DNA of 64,000 nucleotides from Halobacillus dabanensis. GTDB lineage: Bacteria; Bacillota; Bacilli; Bacillales; Halobacillaceae. A model generated the notes under the pieces. The model made no database searches. It saw only the letters and a program-made list of their open reading frames with translations, and was not told the origin of the DNA. The stretch covers positions 174,991 to 238,990 of the forward strand of contig NZ_FOSB01000007.1 in NCBI RefSeq assembly GCF_900114165.1, given 5' to 3'. The translations under genes were made by a program, and so were the position numbers. Below, piece after piece: positions 21,766 through 33,838 of the stretch (positions within the stretch are counted from its first letter, which is position 1; each line of letters opens with the position of its first letter).

Positions 21766-22860
21766 GTGAAGGTGAAACCCGCTCAATTGGAACCCGGTTG
21801 CCTAGTCATCAAAGATGTCATGGGAAAGACGAACCGACCGATTATTCCAAAGAATACAATCATCCAGCCGGTTCATATCAAGGTATTAAAAAAGTTTAAA
21901 ATCCAGACTGTTGAAATATCGAATCGCCGTTCCGATGGTGCCCATTTTGTCGTCGAGGCCCATTGCGAAGAAGAAGGGACAGCCACCTCGAAGGCAAACA
22001 GCCAACAAGTAGTCCAAAGTTCTTTCCAAGATCAATATTTGGAAGCTGTTCAGTCTTACAAAACATGGTTTACCTCTTGGCAAGGAGGGGTTCCCATCGA
22101 TATGAAGGCCATACGGAGAGTAATGGTTCCCCTCCTTGAAAGGGTTGTCGATTCGAAACGTGAAGTGTTTAACCTTCATCATTTCACTTCCAGCCAGGAA
22201 TACATCTACCATCATAGTGTAGCAATGGGTCTATTATCTGGTTACTTGGCTGCGAAAATGGGCTATAACTATGGGGAATGGATCCAGATAGGCTTAGCTG
22301 GGCTGCTGGCTGATACAGGTATGGCTAAAATGGACAAGCACATCACAGGGAAAGAAGGTCCATTGACAGAAGGGGATTTTGATAAAATCAAAACACACCC
22401 TACTTATAGCTACAAACAGGTACAAAAGATTCCATCGTTAAGTAATCAGGCGAAAATCGCTGTTTTACAACACCATGAGCGTTTGGATGGGACTGGTTAT
22501 CCATTAGGGATTCAAACGAAAATTCATCCATTCAGCCAAATCATTGCTGTAAGTGATATGTACCACGCTATGACTTCTGAACGTAAGTATCGCAGGAAAC
22601 AGTCACCATACAAAGTACTAGAAGAGATCATCCATGAACAATTCGGTCGCTATGATCATAAAGTTATTGGACTACTCGTCAAAGAGATGACTCACTATTC
22701 GACAGGTACGAAAATCCGACTTTCCGACAATCAGGATGCGGAAGTCATTTTTGTCGAAAAAACACATCCGACAAGGCCATTGGTTAAATTAGAGGAAAAC
22801 GGAAAAATATTGTCTTTGAAGGAACACCGGGGTCTACATATTGAAGAAGTGTACGAATGA
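21766..22860 (+). CDS. HD-GYP-type protein with degenerate HD motif
   Basis: A 364-aa protein. An N-terminal region (1-130) precedes an HD-GYP domain of the type that hydrolyses cyclic di-GMP. YHHSVAMGLLSGYLA (about residue 145), HHERLDGTGYPLG (about 237) and VSDMYHAMTSERKYR (about 262) fit the family. The diagnostic HDIGK is replaced by LLADTGMAKMD, losing the metal-binding His and the Lys. It may therefore bind rather than cleave a nucleotide, or have altered chemistry. The start is a GTG with AAAGGTGG upstream. It lies between gyrA and convergent yaaC. Confidence 0.8.
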   Translation: MKVKPAQLEPGCLVIKDVMGKTNRPIIPKNTIIQPVHIKVLKKFKIQTVEISNRRSDGAHFVVEAHCEEEGTATSKANSQQVVQSSFQDQYLEAVQSYKTWFTSWQGGVPIDMKAIRRVMVPLLERVVDSKREVFNLHHFTSSQEYIYHHSVAMGLLSGYLAAKMGYNYGEWIQIGLAGLLADTGMAKMDKHITGKEGPLTEGDFDKIKTHPTYSYKQVQKIPSLSNQAKIAVLQHHERLDGTGYPLGIQTKIHPFSQIIAVSDMYHAMTSERKYRRKQSPYKVLEEIIHEQFGRYDHKVIGLLVKEMTHYSTGTKIRLSDNQDAEVIFVEKTHPTRPLVKLEENGKILSLKEHRGLHIEEVYE

Positions 22861-22862
22861 AC

Positions 22863-22904
22863 AAGACCAGTTAGCGTCAGGATAACGACGTGAACTGGTC
22901 TTTT
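22863..22904. terminator. Bidirectional terminator between HD-GYP gene and yaaC
   Basis: Arms AAGACCAGTT / AACTGGTCTT enclose a partly paired interior. T-runs occur on both strands. It lies between convergent genes. Confidence 0.8.
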
Positions 22905-23593
22905 AACCATGATGAAAAGATCTTTGGAATTTGCACGGATGCTGAGTCAAGGAAATGGACAATGAATGCATAATCTTCCCGATCTTTCATCTGTTCCATC
23001 TCCCCCCACCATTCCCCTTCATACCGCACGAGCATACTCAAGTTATAGAGAACGGCAAAGTAGCTCAGCAATTCCGGCCATTTCTCTCCACCTTCGAGCG
23101 GCGGGCTATTTTTTAATTTGAAAAGTTCTTCCATCGGAGGAAGTGGTCGAAGGAGTTCATTCATGGAGACTTTGTCCTTTTGTGCAGAAAATCCAAATAA
23201 ATGGCTAGCCGCATGAGGAAATAACCCATGAGGTTGAATGCGAACATCATCTTCTAAAAAGCGATAATGTTGTTTTTTTCTTTTCCTTGTCGATAATCCA
23301 TGGGCCAGCACCTTAGCTGTCGCTGGATAACCGGGATCTACAGTTAGCAGGCAACTTTTAATATAATGATTCATTCCGTAATAGAAAAGCAGAGGTTTTA
23401 CACTCAACGGGGTATGTAGAGCGGTTGACCAGTAATCGTTTCCGAGAGTAAGGCCATGGATGAAGCGCTCCGCATTGTTATAGGAATGATGTTCAGCTCT
23501 TGAATGGTCGATTTTTTCATAACAAGCGAATAAAAATGGTCTCGTATGAGCGGTAACCTGGAGATAGGTGAGAATTGGATCGGTGGAATGCAA
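22877..23593 (-). CDS. yaaC: YaaC-like protein
   Basis: A 238-aa protein of unknown function that in B. subtilis also lies on the opposite strand between gyrA and guaB. It is rich in aromatic residues (for example FYYGMNHYIKSCLLTVDPGY) with no obvious catalytic motif. The TTG start has AAAGGAGAGG upstream. The last codons overlap the shared terminator. Assignment rests on synteny and general sequence character. Confidence 0.8.
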   Translation of the reverse strand: MHSTDPILTYLQVTAHTRPFLFACYEKIDHSRAEHHSYNNAERFIHGLTLGNDYWSTALHTPLSVKPLLFYYGMNHYIKSCLLTVDPGYPATAKVLAHGLSTRKRKKQHYRFLEDDVRIQPHGLFPHAASHLFGFSAQKDKVSMNELLRPLPPMEELFKLKNSPPLEGGEKWPELLSYFAVLYNLSMLVRYEGEWWGEMEQMKDREDYAFIVHFLDSASVQIPKIFSSWLKDQFTSLS

Positions 23594-23675
23594 AATGCCT
23601 CTCCTTTCTGTCGGGGACAGGAAAATCCTCCCAACTTTTTATGGTTGAAAAAGGGCAATCATTGTCGTATTGTAA

Positions 23676-25235
<1,560 letters not shown>

Positions 25236-25251
25236 CCCGTATAAAGATGAT

Positions 25252-25282
25252 AGACAGGGACTTTTCCCTGTCTATTCTTTTA
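25252..25282 (+). terminator. Intrinsic terminator after guaB
   Basis: A stem AGACAGGGA / TCCCTGTCT followed by ATTCTTTTAT, 15 nt beyond the guaB stop codon. Confidence 0.82.
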
Positions 25283-25339
25283 TATTCGCATGTGATAAAA
25301 TAACAAAGATGCATAATTTAAGGGTGGAGGTTGAGAAAG

Positions 25340-26671
25340 TTGACACAAAGAATAAAAACATCTATAGCCTTGGTAATGGCATTGCTAATGGGGCTTTTTG
25401 CTGTGTCCATTAGTCCTGGACATACATATGCAAGCGTAGATGTTGGAGCAGAATCAGCAATACTCGTTGACGCGGAAACAGGGAAAATTTTATTTGAGAA
25501 AGAGGCAGATTTGACCCTACCTCCGGCAAGCATGACGAAAATGATGACCGAATATCTAGTCATGGAAGCTATTGAGGAAGGACAAATCAGTTGGGATACG
25601 ACGACAAAGATCAGTCAGTATGCTTTTGATATATCCGCTAATCCTGAATTTTCAGGGGTTGGCTTGAAATTGGATGAAGAATATACGGTACGGGAACTTT
25701 ACGAGGCTATGGCCATCAATTCAGATAACGCAACAACCATTGCGCTTGCCGAATTGATTGCAGGATCAGAAGGCGAATTCGTGACAATGATGAATGAGAA
25801 AGCAGCAGAACTAGGTCTTCCTGATTATGAATTCGTCAATGCTTCTGGGTTGGATAATGCTCACTTAGGCGGCAATCATCCAGAAGGGACAGAGCCTGAT
25901 GATGTAAACATGCTTTCGGCGAGATCAGCAGCACTTCTCGCTTATCATTTGACCAACGATTACCCTGAGGCTTTAGAAATATCTAGTCAACCGACGCTGG
26001 AGTTTGGTGGGCAAACGGTCATGAACTGGAATTGGATGCTTCCAGGAATGCCTGGAGATAGCTTGGAACAATTCTCATATGAAGGTATGGACGGATTGAA
26101 GACAGGCTATACAGAACTCGCTCAGAACACGTTTACAGGAACAGCAGAACGAGATGGACAGCGTTTCATTTCTGTTGTGATGAAGTCAGAATCCAGAGCA
26201 TCTCGCTTTGAACAAACAAGAACGCTTCTTGATTATGGTTTCGAAAACTTCAGCCAGAAGGAACTTTTCGCTGCTGGAGAAACGCCTGAAGACCAATCTA
26301 CCCTTACTGTTGCAAAAGGGAAAGAGGATGAAGTGGCGGTCGAAACAGCTGAAGCCCTTCGTACCATTGTGAAAAATGGAGAAGAAGATCAATACGAAAT
26401 CGAGTTCAACATCTCTGATGACCAACTCGATGAAGAAGGAAATCTAGTTGCTCCGGTAGAGAAAGGCCAAACAGTCGGAACTGCAACGCTTATCTATAAT
26501 GGAGAAGAAGACTATGGGAACATTCTATCTGATGGCGGGCAAAGTGTTGATATCATCACATCTTCTGCAGTAGAAAAATCTAACTGGTTCATGTTGATGA
26601 TGGGAGCTGTTGGTGAATTTTTCACTGATATCTTTACAGGTGCTGTCGATATGGTTAAAGGCTGGTTCTAA
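25340..26671 (+). CDS. dacA: D-alanyl-D-alanine carboxypeptidase (PBP5)
   Basis: A 443-aa penicillin-binding protein that trims pentapeptides in the cell wall. A signal peptide of about 35 residues is followed by the peptidase S11 domain with PASMTKMM (SxxK), NSDNATT (SxN-type) and DGLKTGYT (KTG). A PBP5 C-terminal domain and an amphipathic anchor near EFFTDIFTG follow. A TTG at 25340 lies 9 nt after GGTGGAGG and is chosen over the TTG at 25331, which abuts it. Confidence 0.93.
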   Translation: MTQRIKTSIALVMALLMGLFAVSISPGHTYASVDVGAESAILVDAETGKILFEKEADLTLPPASMTKMMTEYLVMEAIEEGQISWDTTTKISQYAFDISANPEFSGVGLKLDEEYTVRELYEAMAINSDNATTIALAELIAGSEGEFVTMMNEKAAELGLPDYEFVNASGLDNAHLGGNHPEGTEPDDVNMLSARSAALLAYHLTNDYPEALEISSQPTLEFGGQTVMNWNWMLPGMPGDSLEQFSYEGMDGLKTGYTELAQNTFTGTAERDGQRFISVVMKSESRASRFEQTRTLLDYGFENFSQKELFAAGETPEDQSTLTVAKGKEDEVAVETAEALRTIVKNGEEDQYEIEFNISDDQLDEEGNLVAPVEKGQTVGTATLIYNGEEDYGNILSDGGQSVDIITSSAVEKSNWFMLMMGAVGEFFTDIFTGAVDMVKGWF

Positions 26672-26791
26672 GTGGGAAAAATCCCTATTTATTTAGTGGG
26701 ATTTAATGTAGGAATGAGTTACAATAGTATATAAGAATCTATGATTCAAAATAAAATGCTTGAACTATATAGCTGTTAGGGAGGAATCAAC

Positions 26792-27676
26792 ATGTCACAA
26801 ACAGGTACGGATCGCGTCAAACGCGGAATGGCAGAAATGCAAAAGGGTGGCGTCATCATGGACGTCGTTAATGCTGAGCAAGCGAAAATCGCAGAGGAAG
26901 CAGGAGCTGTCGCAGTAATGGCTCTTGAACGTGTACCAGCAGATATTCGTGCTGCTGGCGGTGTCGCTCGTATGGCAGACCCAACAATCGTTGAAGAAGT
27001 GATGAATGCCGTTTCTATTCCAGTTATGGCAAAGGCACGTATTGGGCATATTACAGAAGCGCGCGTCCTTGAAGCAATGGGCGTGGACTATATTGATGAA
27101 AGTGAAGTTCTTACACCAGCAGATGAGATTTATCACATCAAAAAAGATGAGTACACGGTTCCATTCGTATGTGGGTGCCGTAACCTCGGGGAGGCGACAC
27201 GCCGTATCCGTGAAGGCGCGTCCATGTTACGTACAAAAGGGGAGCCAGGCACTGGTAACATCGTAGAAGCTGTCAGTCATATGCGTCAGGTCCAGTCTCA
27301 AATCCGTCACTTACGTGGATTATCAGAAGACGAAGTTATGGTTTATGCCAAAGATAACGGAGCTCCATTCGATCTTCTTATGGAAATCCGTGAAGAAGGG
27401 CGCCTGCCTGTCGTAAACTTTGCAGCAGGAGGAATTGCTACTCCAGCGGATGCATCCTTGATGATGCAATTGGGCGCAGATGGAGTCTTTGTTGGATCCG
27501 GAATCTTCAAATCCAATAACCCTGAGAAATTCGCTCGTGCGATTGTGGAAGCTACCACACATTATGACGACTATAAGTTGATCGGCGAATTGTCCAAAGG
27601 GCTTGGTACCGCAATGAAAGGGATGGAAATGTCCACTCTTACTCCTGAACAGCGTATGCAAGAGCGCAGTCAGTAA
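26792..27676 (+). CDS. pdxS: Pyridoxal 5'-phosphate synthase subunit PdxS
   Basis: A 294-aa synthase of the ribose-5-phosphate-dependent vitamin B6 pathway. It uses glyceraldehyde-3-phosphate and ammonia from Pdx[10 protein letters not shown] (about residue 78) and [12 protein letters not shown] (about 145) hold the two active-site lysines. The C-terminal RMQERSQ region is typical. GGGAGGA precedes the ATG. PdxT follows after 17 nt. Confidence 0.96.
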   Translation: MSQTGTDRVKRGMAEMQKGGVIMDVVNAEQAKIAEEAGAVAVMALERVPADIRAAGGVARMADPTIVEEVMNAVSIPVMAKARIGHITEARVLEAMGVDYIDESEVLTPADEIYHIKKDEYTVPFVCGCRNLGEATRRIREGASMLRTKGEPGTGNIVEAVSHMRQVQSQIRHLRGLSEDEVMVYAKDNGAPFDLLMEIREEGRLPVVNFAAGGIATPADASLMMQLGADGVFVGSGIFKSNNPEKFARAIVEATTHYDDYKLIGELSKGLGTAMKGMEMSTLTPEQRMQERSQ

Positions 27677-27693
27677 GAAAAGGAGAATGCAGC

Positions 27694-28284
27694 ATGACTA
27701 CAATCGGAGTTTTGGGCTTACAAGGAGCCTTTCGTGAACACGTCCGTTCTGTAGAAGCTTCAGGTGCTTCAGCAGTTGTCGTTAAAAGGAAAGAGCAGTT
27801 GGATGAGATTGATGGACTTATTATTCCTGGTGGAGAAAGTACAACGATTAGAAGATTGATTGATAAGTATGAGTTCCTGGAACCGATTCAATCATTCGGA
27901 AAGCAAGGCAACCCAATTTTCGGTACTTGCGCTGGGCTTATTTTGCTAGCATCAGAAATCGATGGATCGTATGATGTCCACCTCGGAGTTATGGATATCA
28001 AAGTTCGTCGTAATGCTTTCGGGCGCCAACGTGAAAGTTTTGAGGCCCATCTCGATATTGATGGCGTGGCAGATGATTTTAATGCCGTATTCATCCGTGC
28101 CCCTTACATTGAGGGAGTCGGCGAAAATACGAAAGTTCTGGCGCGTTATGATGGTCACATCGTAGCTGCTCAGGAGGATCAATATTTGGCTTGTTCTTTC
28201 CATCCAGAGTTGACCGATGACCATCGTTTAACGGCTCACTTTGTCGGCATGGTAGAAGAAGCTAAAAAAGCCCTTGCATTATAA
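27694..28284 (+). CDS. pdxT: Pyridoxal 5'-phosphate synthase glutaminase PdxT
   Basis: A 196-aa class I-type glutaminase that feeds ammonia to Pdx[13 protein letters not shown] opens it. PGGESTT is the oxyanion region, the nucleophile is in [11 protein letters not shown] (about residue 79), and SFHPELTDD holds the His of the triad. AAAAGGAGA precedes the ATG. It forms a two-gene operon with pdxS. Confidence 0.96.
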   Translation: MTTIGVLGLQGAFREHVRSVEASGASAVVVKRKEQLDEIDGLIIPGGESTTIRRLIDKYEFLEPIQSFGKQGNPIFGTCAGLILLASEIDGSYDVHLGVMDIKVRRNAFGRQRESFEAHLDIDGVADDFNAVFIRAPYIEGVGENTKVLARYDGHIVAAQEDQYLACSFHPELTDDHRLTAHFVGMVEEAKKALAL

Positions 28285-28304
28285 TTTCGATTCCGCTAAT
28301 CTTA

Positions 28305-29868
<1,564 letters not shown>

Positions 29869-29878
29869 ACCATATCCA

Positions 29879-29914
29879 AAAAGGATGGATTCCATCGAGT
29901 CTCCATCCTTTTTT
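29879..29914 (+). terminator. Intrinsic terminator after serS
   Basis: Arms AAAAGGATGGA / TCCATCCTTTT followed by TTATT, 10 nt beyond the serS stop codon. Confidence 0.85.
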
Positions 29915-30034
29915 ATTGTAAGAAAAGAGATTTATGATAGCTTGACTCTTGCTTTTGTAATTTGTATAATAGCGGGGCAGTCAAAATTATTGGTTGCTCG
30001 GCAAAATTCTTTTTTTAAAAAATAAAGGATTTTA

Positions 30035-30063
30035 TTGACGAAAGCGGACAACCATGATATTAT
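30035..30063 (+). promoter_or_regulatory. Sigma-A promoter of tRNA-Ser
   Basis: TTGACG at 30035-30040 and TATTAT at 30058-30063 with a 17-nt spacer, about 19 nt upstream of the tRNA 5' end. Confidence 0.75.
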
Positions 30064-30081
30064 ATTCATTGTCGGTCACAC

Positions 30082-30174
30082 GGAGGAGTACCCAAGTCCG
30101 GCTGAAGGGAGCGGTCTTGAAAACCGCCAGGGGGTTTACGCCCCGCGGGGGTTCGAATCCCTCCTCCTCCGCCA
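30082..30174 (+). tRNA. tRNA-Ser(UGA)
   Basis: A 93-nt class II tRNA. The acceptor GGAGGAG pairs with CTCCTCC, and a discriminator G is followed by an encoded CCA. The anticodon loop reads CTTGAAA with TGA at 30118-30120. The long variable arm (GGGGGTTTACGCCCC) is diagnostic for serine. Position after serS is conserved in Bacillus. Confidence 0.95.
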
Positions 30175-30226
30175 TTTTTATATCAACAATAGCGCATAAA
30201 TATTGGAGATTTAATAGAACAAAAAT

Positions 30227-30252
30227 CGTTACTATGTGTAACGGTTTTTTTA
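30227..30252 (+). terminator. Terminator after tRNA-Ser
   Basis: A stem CGTTA(C) / TAACG followed by GTTTTTTTATTTT, about 50 nt downstream of the tRNA. Confidence 0.7.
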
Positions 30253-30269
30253 TTTTGTTTTCTATTTAA

Positions 30270-30303
30270 AGCCCTCTCATCAAACTTGAGAGGGCTTTTT
30301 TTA
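30270..30303 (+). terminator. Second terminator downstream of tRNA-Ser
   Basis: A strong stem AGCCCTCTCA / TGAGAGGGCT with an 8-T tail. Together with the preceding hairpin it insulates the Nudix gene, whose own promoter should lie between 30304 and 30405 (a TATAAT occurs at 30396-30401). Confidence 0.82.
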
Positions 30304-30422
30304 TGTCTTCGCTCCAGCCCCTCCTCGACTCAAAAGCTGCCATTACTGTTTAAATCTGTGTTATTGGATGAGGAACATACCTTTCTTTTCTTGTTATAAT
30401 ATAAGAGGGGGAGGTGGTTGTG

Positions 30423-30890
30423 ATGGGGTATGTAGAAGACTTGCGAGCAATCATTGGACAGCGACCGGTTATTTTAGTTGGATCAGTCGTTTTGATTCTT
30501 GATAACCAGAACCGTATTTTATTACAACAGCGTACGTCTCCAAAAGGTGTTTGGGGACTTCCTGGTGGATTGATGGAGCTGGGTGAAAGTACAGAACAGG
30601 TGGCAAAGCGAGAAGTATTAGAGGAGACAGGCCTTAAGGTGGATGATTTAAAATTAATGACCGTATACTCCGGAGAGGACCAATTTAGTCGTGCGCCGAA
30701 CGGAGATGAATTCTATGTAGTCACAACGGTGTACTATACAAAGACATATGAAGGTCCGGTTACCATTGATCCAAAAGAAACATTGCAGATTAAATTCCTG
30801 CCTCCTGCTGAACTGCCTGAAAAGATGATTGGCAGTCACCGCATGATGATTGAAGAGTTCATTCATAAATATAAAACTCCTGACGAGTAG
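30423..30890 (+). CDS. Nudix hydrolase
   Basis: A 155-aa Nudix-fold protein. The Nudix box is complete: GGLMELGESTEQVAKREVLE followed by ETGL (about residues 47-70). These enzymes cleave nucleoside diphosphate-X compounds; the substrate cannot be predicted. The ATG at 30423 lies 8 nt after GGGGGAGG, better than the in-frame GTG codons upstream. A hairpin with ACTCCTGA / TCAGGAGT arms (about 30875-30908) lies at its end and is shared with the convergent dgk. Confidence 0.88.
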   Translation: MGYVEDLRAIIGQRPVILVGSVVLILDNQNRILLQQRTSPKGVWGLPGGLMELGESTEQVAKREVLEETGLKVDDLKLMTVYSGEDQFSRAPNGDEFYVVTTVYYTKTYEGPVTIDPKETLQIKFLPPAELPEKMIGSHRMMIEEFIHKYKTPDE

Positions 30891-30921
30891 TGGACTCATC
30901 AGGAGTTTTTCTATCTTATAT

Positions 30922-31605
30922 TTACGTTAATAAGTGGCTGGAGCGCCATTTACGGGATTGTTGGATGAAATGACCGATTTTTTCTAAAACTGGTTCGATG
31001 CTTGTTTTATCATTTAACACATCATAGTCAGCAATATTCAAACGTAAAATGGGGCAGGAATTGAAGTTATCAATCCAGTTTTCGTAACGCCTGAACATTT
31101 CCTCCCAATATTCGATCGGTGTTTCTTGTTCCATCGGACGTCCCCTTTCCTGGATACGGGTAAGGATATCGTCAAACGATCCTTCCAAATAAATTAACAG
31201 ATCAGGATGAGGGAAGTAAGGTGTCATCACCATAGCATCAAACAGATTGCGATAGGTTTCGTAATCTATTTCAGACATTGTTCCTTTTTCATAATGCATT
31301 CGTGCAAAAATGCCAGTGTCTTCATAAATGGAGCGATCCTGGATGAATCCACCGCCATATTCGAAAATTTTCTTTTGCTCTTTGAAACGTTCCGCTAGGA
31401 AATAAATCTGTAAATGGAAGCTCCAACGTTCAAAGTCTTGATAAAATTTGTCGAGATAAGGGTTTGTGTCGACTTTTTCAAAAGAAGTACGGAAGTTGAG
31501 GGCATCTGCGAGAGCATTCGTCATCGTCGACTTCCCGACCCCGACTGTACCTGCAATTGTAATGACGCTATCATGTGGTATTCCATAACGTTCACGTGCG
31601 TTCAT
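30922..31605 (-). CDS. dgk: Deoxyguanosine kinase
   Basis: A 227-aa deoxynucleoside kinase that phosphorylates purine deoxynucleosides for salvage. The P-loop is IAGTVGVGKSTMTNALAD (about residue 17), the FIQDRSIYEDTGIFA segment (about 87) holds the DRS motif, and the lid region IQERGRPMEQE lies near 153. It overlaps dck by 4 nt, so the two are translationally coupled. The pair is conserved near serS in Bacillus. Confidence 0.92.
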   Translation of the reverse strand: MNARERYGIPHDSVITIAGTVGVGKSTMTNALADALNFRTSFEKVDTNPYLDKFYQDFERWSFHLQIYFLAERFKEQKKIFEYGGGFIQDRSIYEDTGIFARMHYEKGTMSEIDYETYRNLFDAMVMTPYFPHPDLLIYLEGSFDDILTRIQERGRPMEQETPIEYWEEMFRRYENWIDNFNSCPILRLNIADYDVLNDKTSIEPVLEKIGHFIQQSRKWRSSHLLT

Positions 31606-32243
31606 TTGATAACTTCTCCTTTATTTAAATGCTGCTCCACTTGGCCAACAATATAATTTAAATCATCTTGATGTTTTACGAAGTCTAAGTGGTCTCCATT
31701 CAAGCGTATGACAGGAATATCAGGATGAGTAGCTTCAAAATGCCTCATGAAGTCTTCATAGTCTTGAGAGAGTTGTTCAAGATAAGAGGGCTGAATATTA
31801 GCCTCTACATCCCGGTTACGCATACGAATGCGCTCGAGCAACGTATCAAGACTCGCATGTAAATAGACGACCATATTCGGCTTAGGCATATCATGTGTCA
31901 ATATATCAAAAATCTGAGCGTACTTTTCAAACTGTTCCTCCCGCAACGTGCGGCGAGCAAAAATCATATTTTTGGATATGTGGTAGTCAGCGACCACAGG
32001 CTTCCCCAATTGCAAAAATTGACGGTTAATGTCTTCTAGTTGTTTGAACCGGTTGCACAAGAAGAACATTTCCGTTTGGAAGCTCCATTCTTCAATATTG
32101 TCGTAAAACTTGCCTAAAAATGGGTTCTCCTCAACGATTTCCTTCAGCAAATGAAAATCAAACTGGGAGGCGAGCTTTTTAGACAGAGACGTTTTCCCAA
32201 CCCCAATGGGCCCTTCAACGGATATGAAAGGTAGATCTCCCAT
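31602..32243 (-). CDS. dck: Deoxyadenosine/deoxycytidine kinase
   Basis: A 213-aa deoxynucleoside kinase. The P-loop is VEGPIGVGKTSLSKKLA (about residue 9). ADYHISKNMIFARRTL (about 88) and the MRNRDVEANI lid segment are family features. AAAGGAGG precedes the ATG. It is the upstream gene of the dck-dgk operon and is divergent from tRNA-Arg. Confidence 0.92.
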   Translation of the reverse strand: MGDLPFISVEGPIGVGKTSLSKKLASQFDFHLLKEIVEENPFLGKFYDNIEEWSFQTEMFFLCNRFKQLEDINRQFLQLGKPVVADYHISKNMIFARRTLREEQFEKYAQIFDILTHDMPKPNMVVYLHASLDTLLERIRMRNRDVEANIQPSYLEQLSQDYEDFMRHFEATHPDIPVIRLNGDHLDFVKHQDDLNYIVGQVEQHLNKGEVIK

Positions 32244-32394
32244 CTCTTTTCCTCCTTCAAACTCAATTCAAAAAAGCATGATTGTATATCACTCATCCGT
32301 ACAAAATACGATACTTTTAGACAGACAAATAACATTTTATCATATACATACGTTGGAAGTAACAGAAGAGATTATTTTTTCAGGGGTCTACGCT

Positions 32395-32422
32395 TTTCAA
32401 TCTTTGGATTCTTTTGTATAAT
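32395..32422 (+). promoter_or_regulatory. Promoter of tRNA-Arg
   Basis: A perfect -10 TATAAT at 32417-32422, 19 nt before the tRNA, with a weak -35 TTTTCA at 32395-32400 (16-nt spacer). Confidence 0.6.
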
Positions 32423-32440
32423 ATTACACATACGTTTTAT

Positions 32441-32513
32441 GCCCCCGTAGCTCAGGGGATAGAGCATCGGTTTCCTAAACCGTGTGTCGCAGGTTCGAAT
32501 CCTGCCGGGGGCG
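32441..32513 (+). tRNA. tRNA-Arg(CCU), integration site of the 14-kb element
   Basis: A 73-nt tRNA. The acceptor GCCCCCG pairs with CGGGGGC, with discriminator G; CCA is not encoded. The D arm is GCTCAGGGGATAGAGC. The anticodon CCT at 32474-32476 lies in loop TTCCTAA, and the T arm is CAGGTTCGAATCCTG. The gene remains complete because the element supplies an identical 3' part. Its 3' 44 nt are repeated at 46475-46518. Confidence 0.95.
32470..32513 (+). repeat. attL (44-bp direct repeat in the 3' half of tRNA-Arg)
   Basis: Identical to 46475-46518 except one T/C difference at 32487. It spans from the anticodon stem to the 3' end of the tRNA, the usual core for tyrosine integrases. The copies are 14,005 bp apart. 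Confidence 0.92.
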
Positions 32514-32527
32514 CTAATCGTTGATAT

Positions 32528-32640
32528 AAAGCCGTTGACTCAACCGTTAAGCATTACGAGGGGCACGAGCAAGCCCACGGTTTAGACGGCTTAAATTACA
32601 TATACGTAAGGCTTATTTTTGCGCCTTCTTTCCGTATCAA
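32528..32640 (+). other. Structured leader between tRNA-Arg and integrase
   Basis: AAGCCGT near 32529 pairs with ACGGCTT near 32588, enclosing a GC-rich interior. Further on, AAGGC / GCCTT form a small hairpin near 32609-32632. No terminator with a good T-run follows the tRNA here, so tRNA transcription may continue into the integrase gene. Confidence 0.4.
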
Positions 32641-32661
32641 ATCGGAAGGGAGGTGCTTTTT

Positions 32662-33672
32662 TTGTCTCGAAAAGGAAAAAAGATTATTCGACGAAGAACG
32701 ATTCCGCAAATTTTAGACGATAACACGATTAATCTATCACTCGATGATGCATTGGAGTACGTCTATGCCTACAAAAAATCGGAAGGTTTACGGGAGAGAA
32801 CTTTAAAGGATCACCGTGTTCTATTCGATTATTTTAATGAATGGATACGAGAGCAGCACCCGGAAATAGAACGAGTTAACGAGGTAACAAGTGGATTGAT
32901 TCGAGAGTACATCGTCTATCTATCTGAGACGCACGAAAACAAGCGAACAGGAGAACGGGGGTTATCTCCATACACCGTAAATGTGCGGATACGACAGTTG
33001 AAGACGTTTTTCACCGTACTTCAAAGCGAGGAAATTATCAACAAAAACCCGGTCAAAGGTGTGAAGTTGTTGAAGGTGGACGAGGATTCTTTTTCACCGT
33101 TAACTGAGGACGAAATCAACCGATTGTTAAGGATCCCTGACATGCAAGAGTACGCACAGTTTAGGGATTTAGTAGCGATTTACCTAACGTTGGATACTGG
33201 GATACGAACGTCGGAGTTGTTTTCGTTGGAGTTCTCAAACGTGGACTTCAAGAGCCGGGCTATTTATCTTCCAGGTAAGAAGACGAAGAATAGGAAGCCG
33301 AGAGTTTTACCGTTGTCGAATCAGGTTCTCCGATTGTTGATGGAGTTGATTACGGAAGTAAAGGCGAATTTCGAAACGGAGTACGTGTTCACCTCTAACT
33401 TCGGAGAGAAATATAACCCGACGAGTTTTAGGCGACGGATCCACGACTACAAGCAAAAAGCAGGAATCGAGAAGCCGTTAAGCGCACATTCTCTGCGGCA
33501 TCAGTTTTGCCGCGATTACATTCTTAACGGGGGAGATATTTTTACGTTACAAAGAATTGCAGGTCATTCGGATATATCGACAACTAGAAAATACATTCAG
33601 TTTACTACCGATGACTTGAAGCGACAACACGCTAACTATTCGCCAATAAGTCGACTAAGAAAACGAAAATAA
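32662..33672 (+). CDS. Tyrosine recombinase, integrase of the element
   Basis: A 336-aa site-specific recombinase. An N-terminal SAM-like arm or core-binding domain (about residues 15-130) is followed by the catalytic domain. The Arg is in TGIRTSELFSLEF, Lys in GKKTKNRKPRVLPL, His-x-x-Arg in AHSLRHQF, His in IAGHSDISTTRKYI, and the Tyr nucleophile in the same segment. GGAAGGGAGGTG lies 6 nt before a TTG at 32662, preferred to the GTG overlapping that site. Its place next to attL identifies it as the element's integrase. Confidence 0.92.
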   Translation: MSRKGKKIIRRRTIPQILDDNTINLSLDDALEYVYAYKKSEGLRERTLKDHRVLFDYFNEWIREQHPEIERVNEVTSGLIREYIVYLSETHENKRTGERGLSPYTVNVRIRQLKTFFTVLQSEEIINKNPVKGVKLLKVDEDSFSPLTEDEINRLLRIPDMQEYAQFRDLVAIYLTLDTGIRTSELFSLEFSNVDFKSRAIYLPGKKTKNRKPRVLPLSNQVLRLLMELITEVKANFETEYVFTSNFGEKYNPTSFRRRIHDYKQKAGIEKPLSAHSLRHQFCRDYILNGGDIFTLQRIAGHSDISTTRKYIQFTTDDLKRQHANYSPISRLRKRK

Positions 33673-33680
33673 GACAAAAA

Positions 33681-33820
33681 AGAAGACGCAACCACTCGGA
33701 AGAACCGAAGTGATATACGCCTACTCTAGACAAGTATAGTTTATCGCAAAAAACGGTTCCTTTGCAAGCGTATTTGCTATGCGATTTAAACCGAACATAC
33801 ATTCGAGTGTTGCGTCTTCC
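33681..33820 (+). repeat. Long imperfect inverted repeat in a leader
   Basis: GAAGACGCAAC at 33682-33692 is the exact reverse complement of GTTGCGTCTTC at 33809-33819. Pairing extends with small bulges through ACTCG. A nested GAACCG (33702) / CGGTTC (33754) pair lies inside. The outer arm ends 19 nt before the start codon of the next gene, so folding could expose or hide its ribosome binding site. Confidence 0.55.
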
Positions 33821-33838
33821 TACGGGAGGACAAACGGA

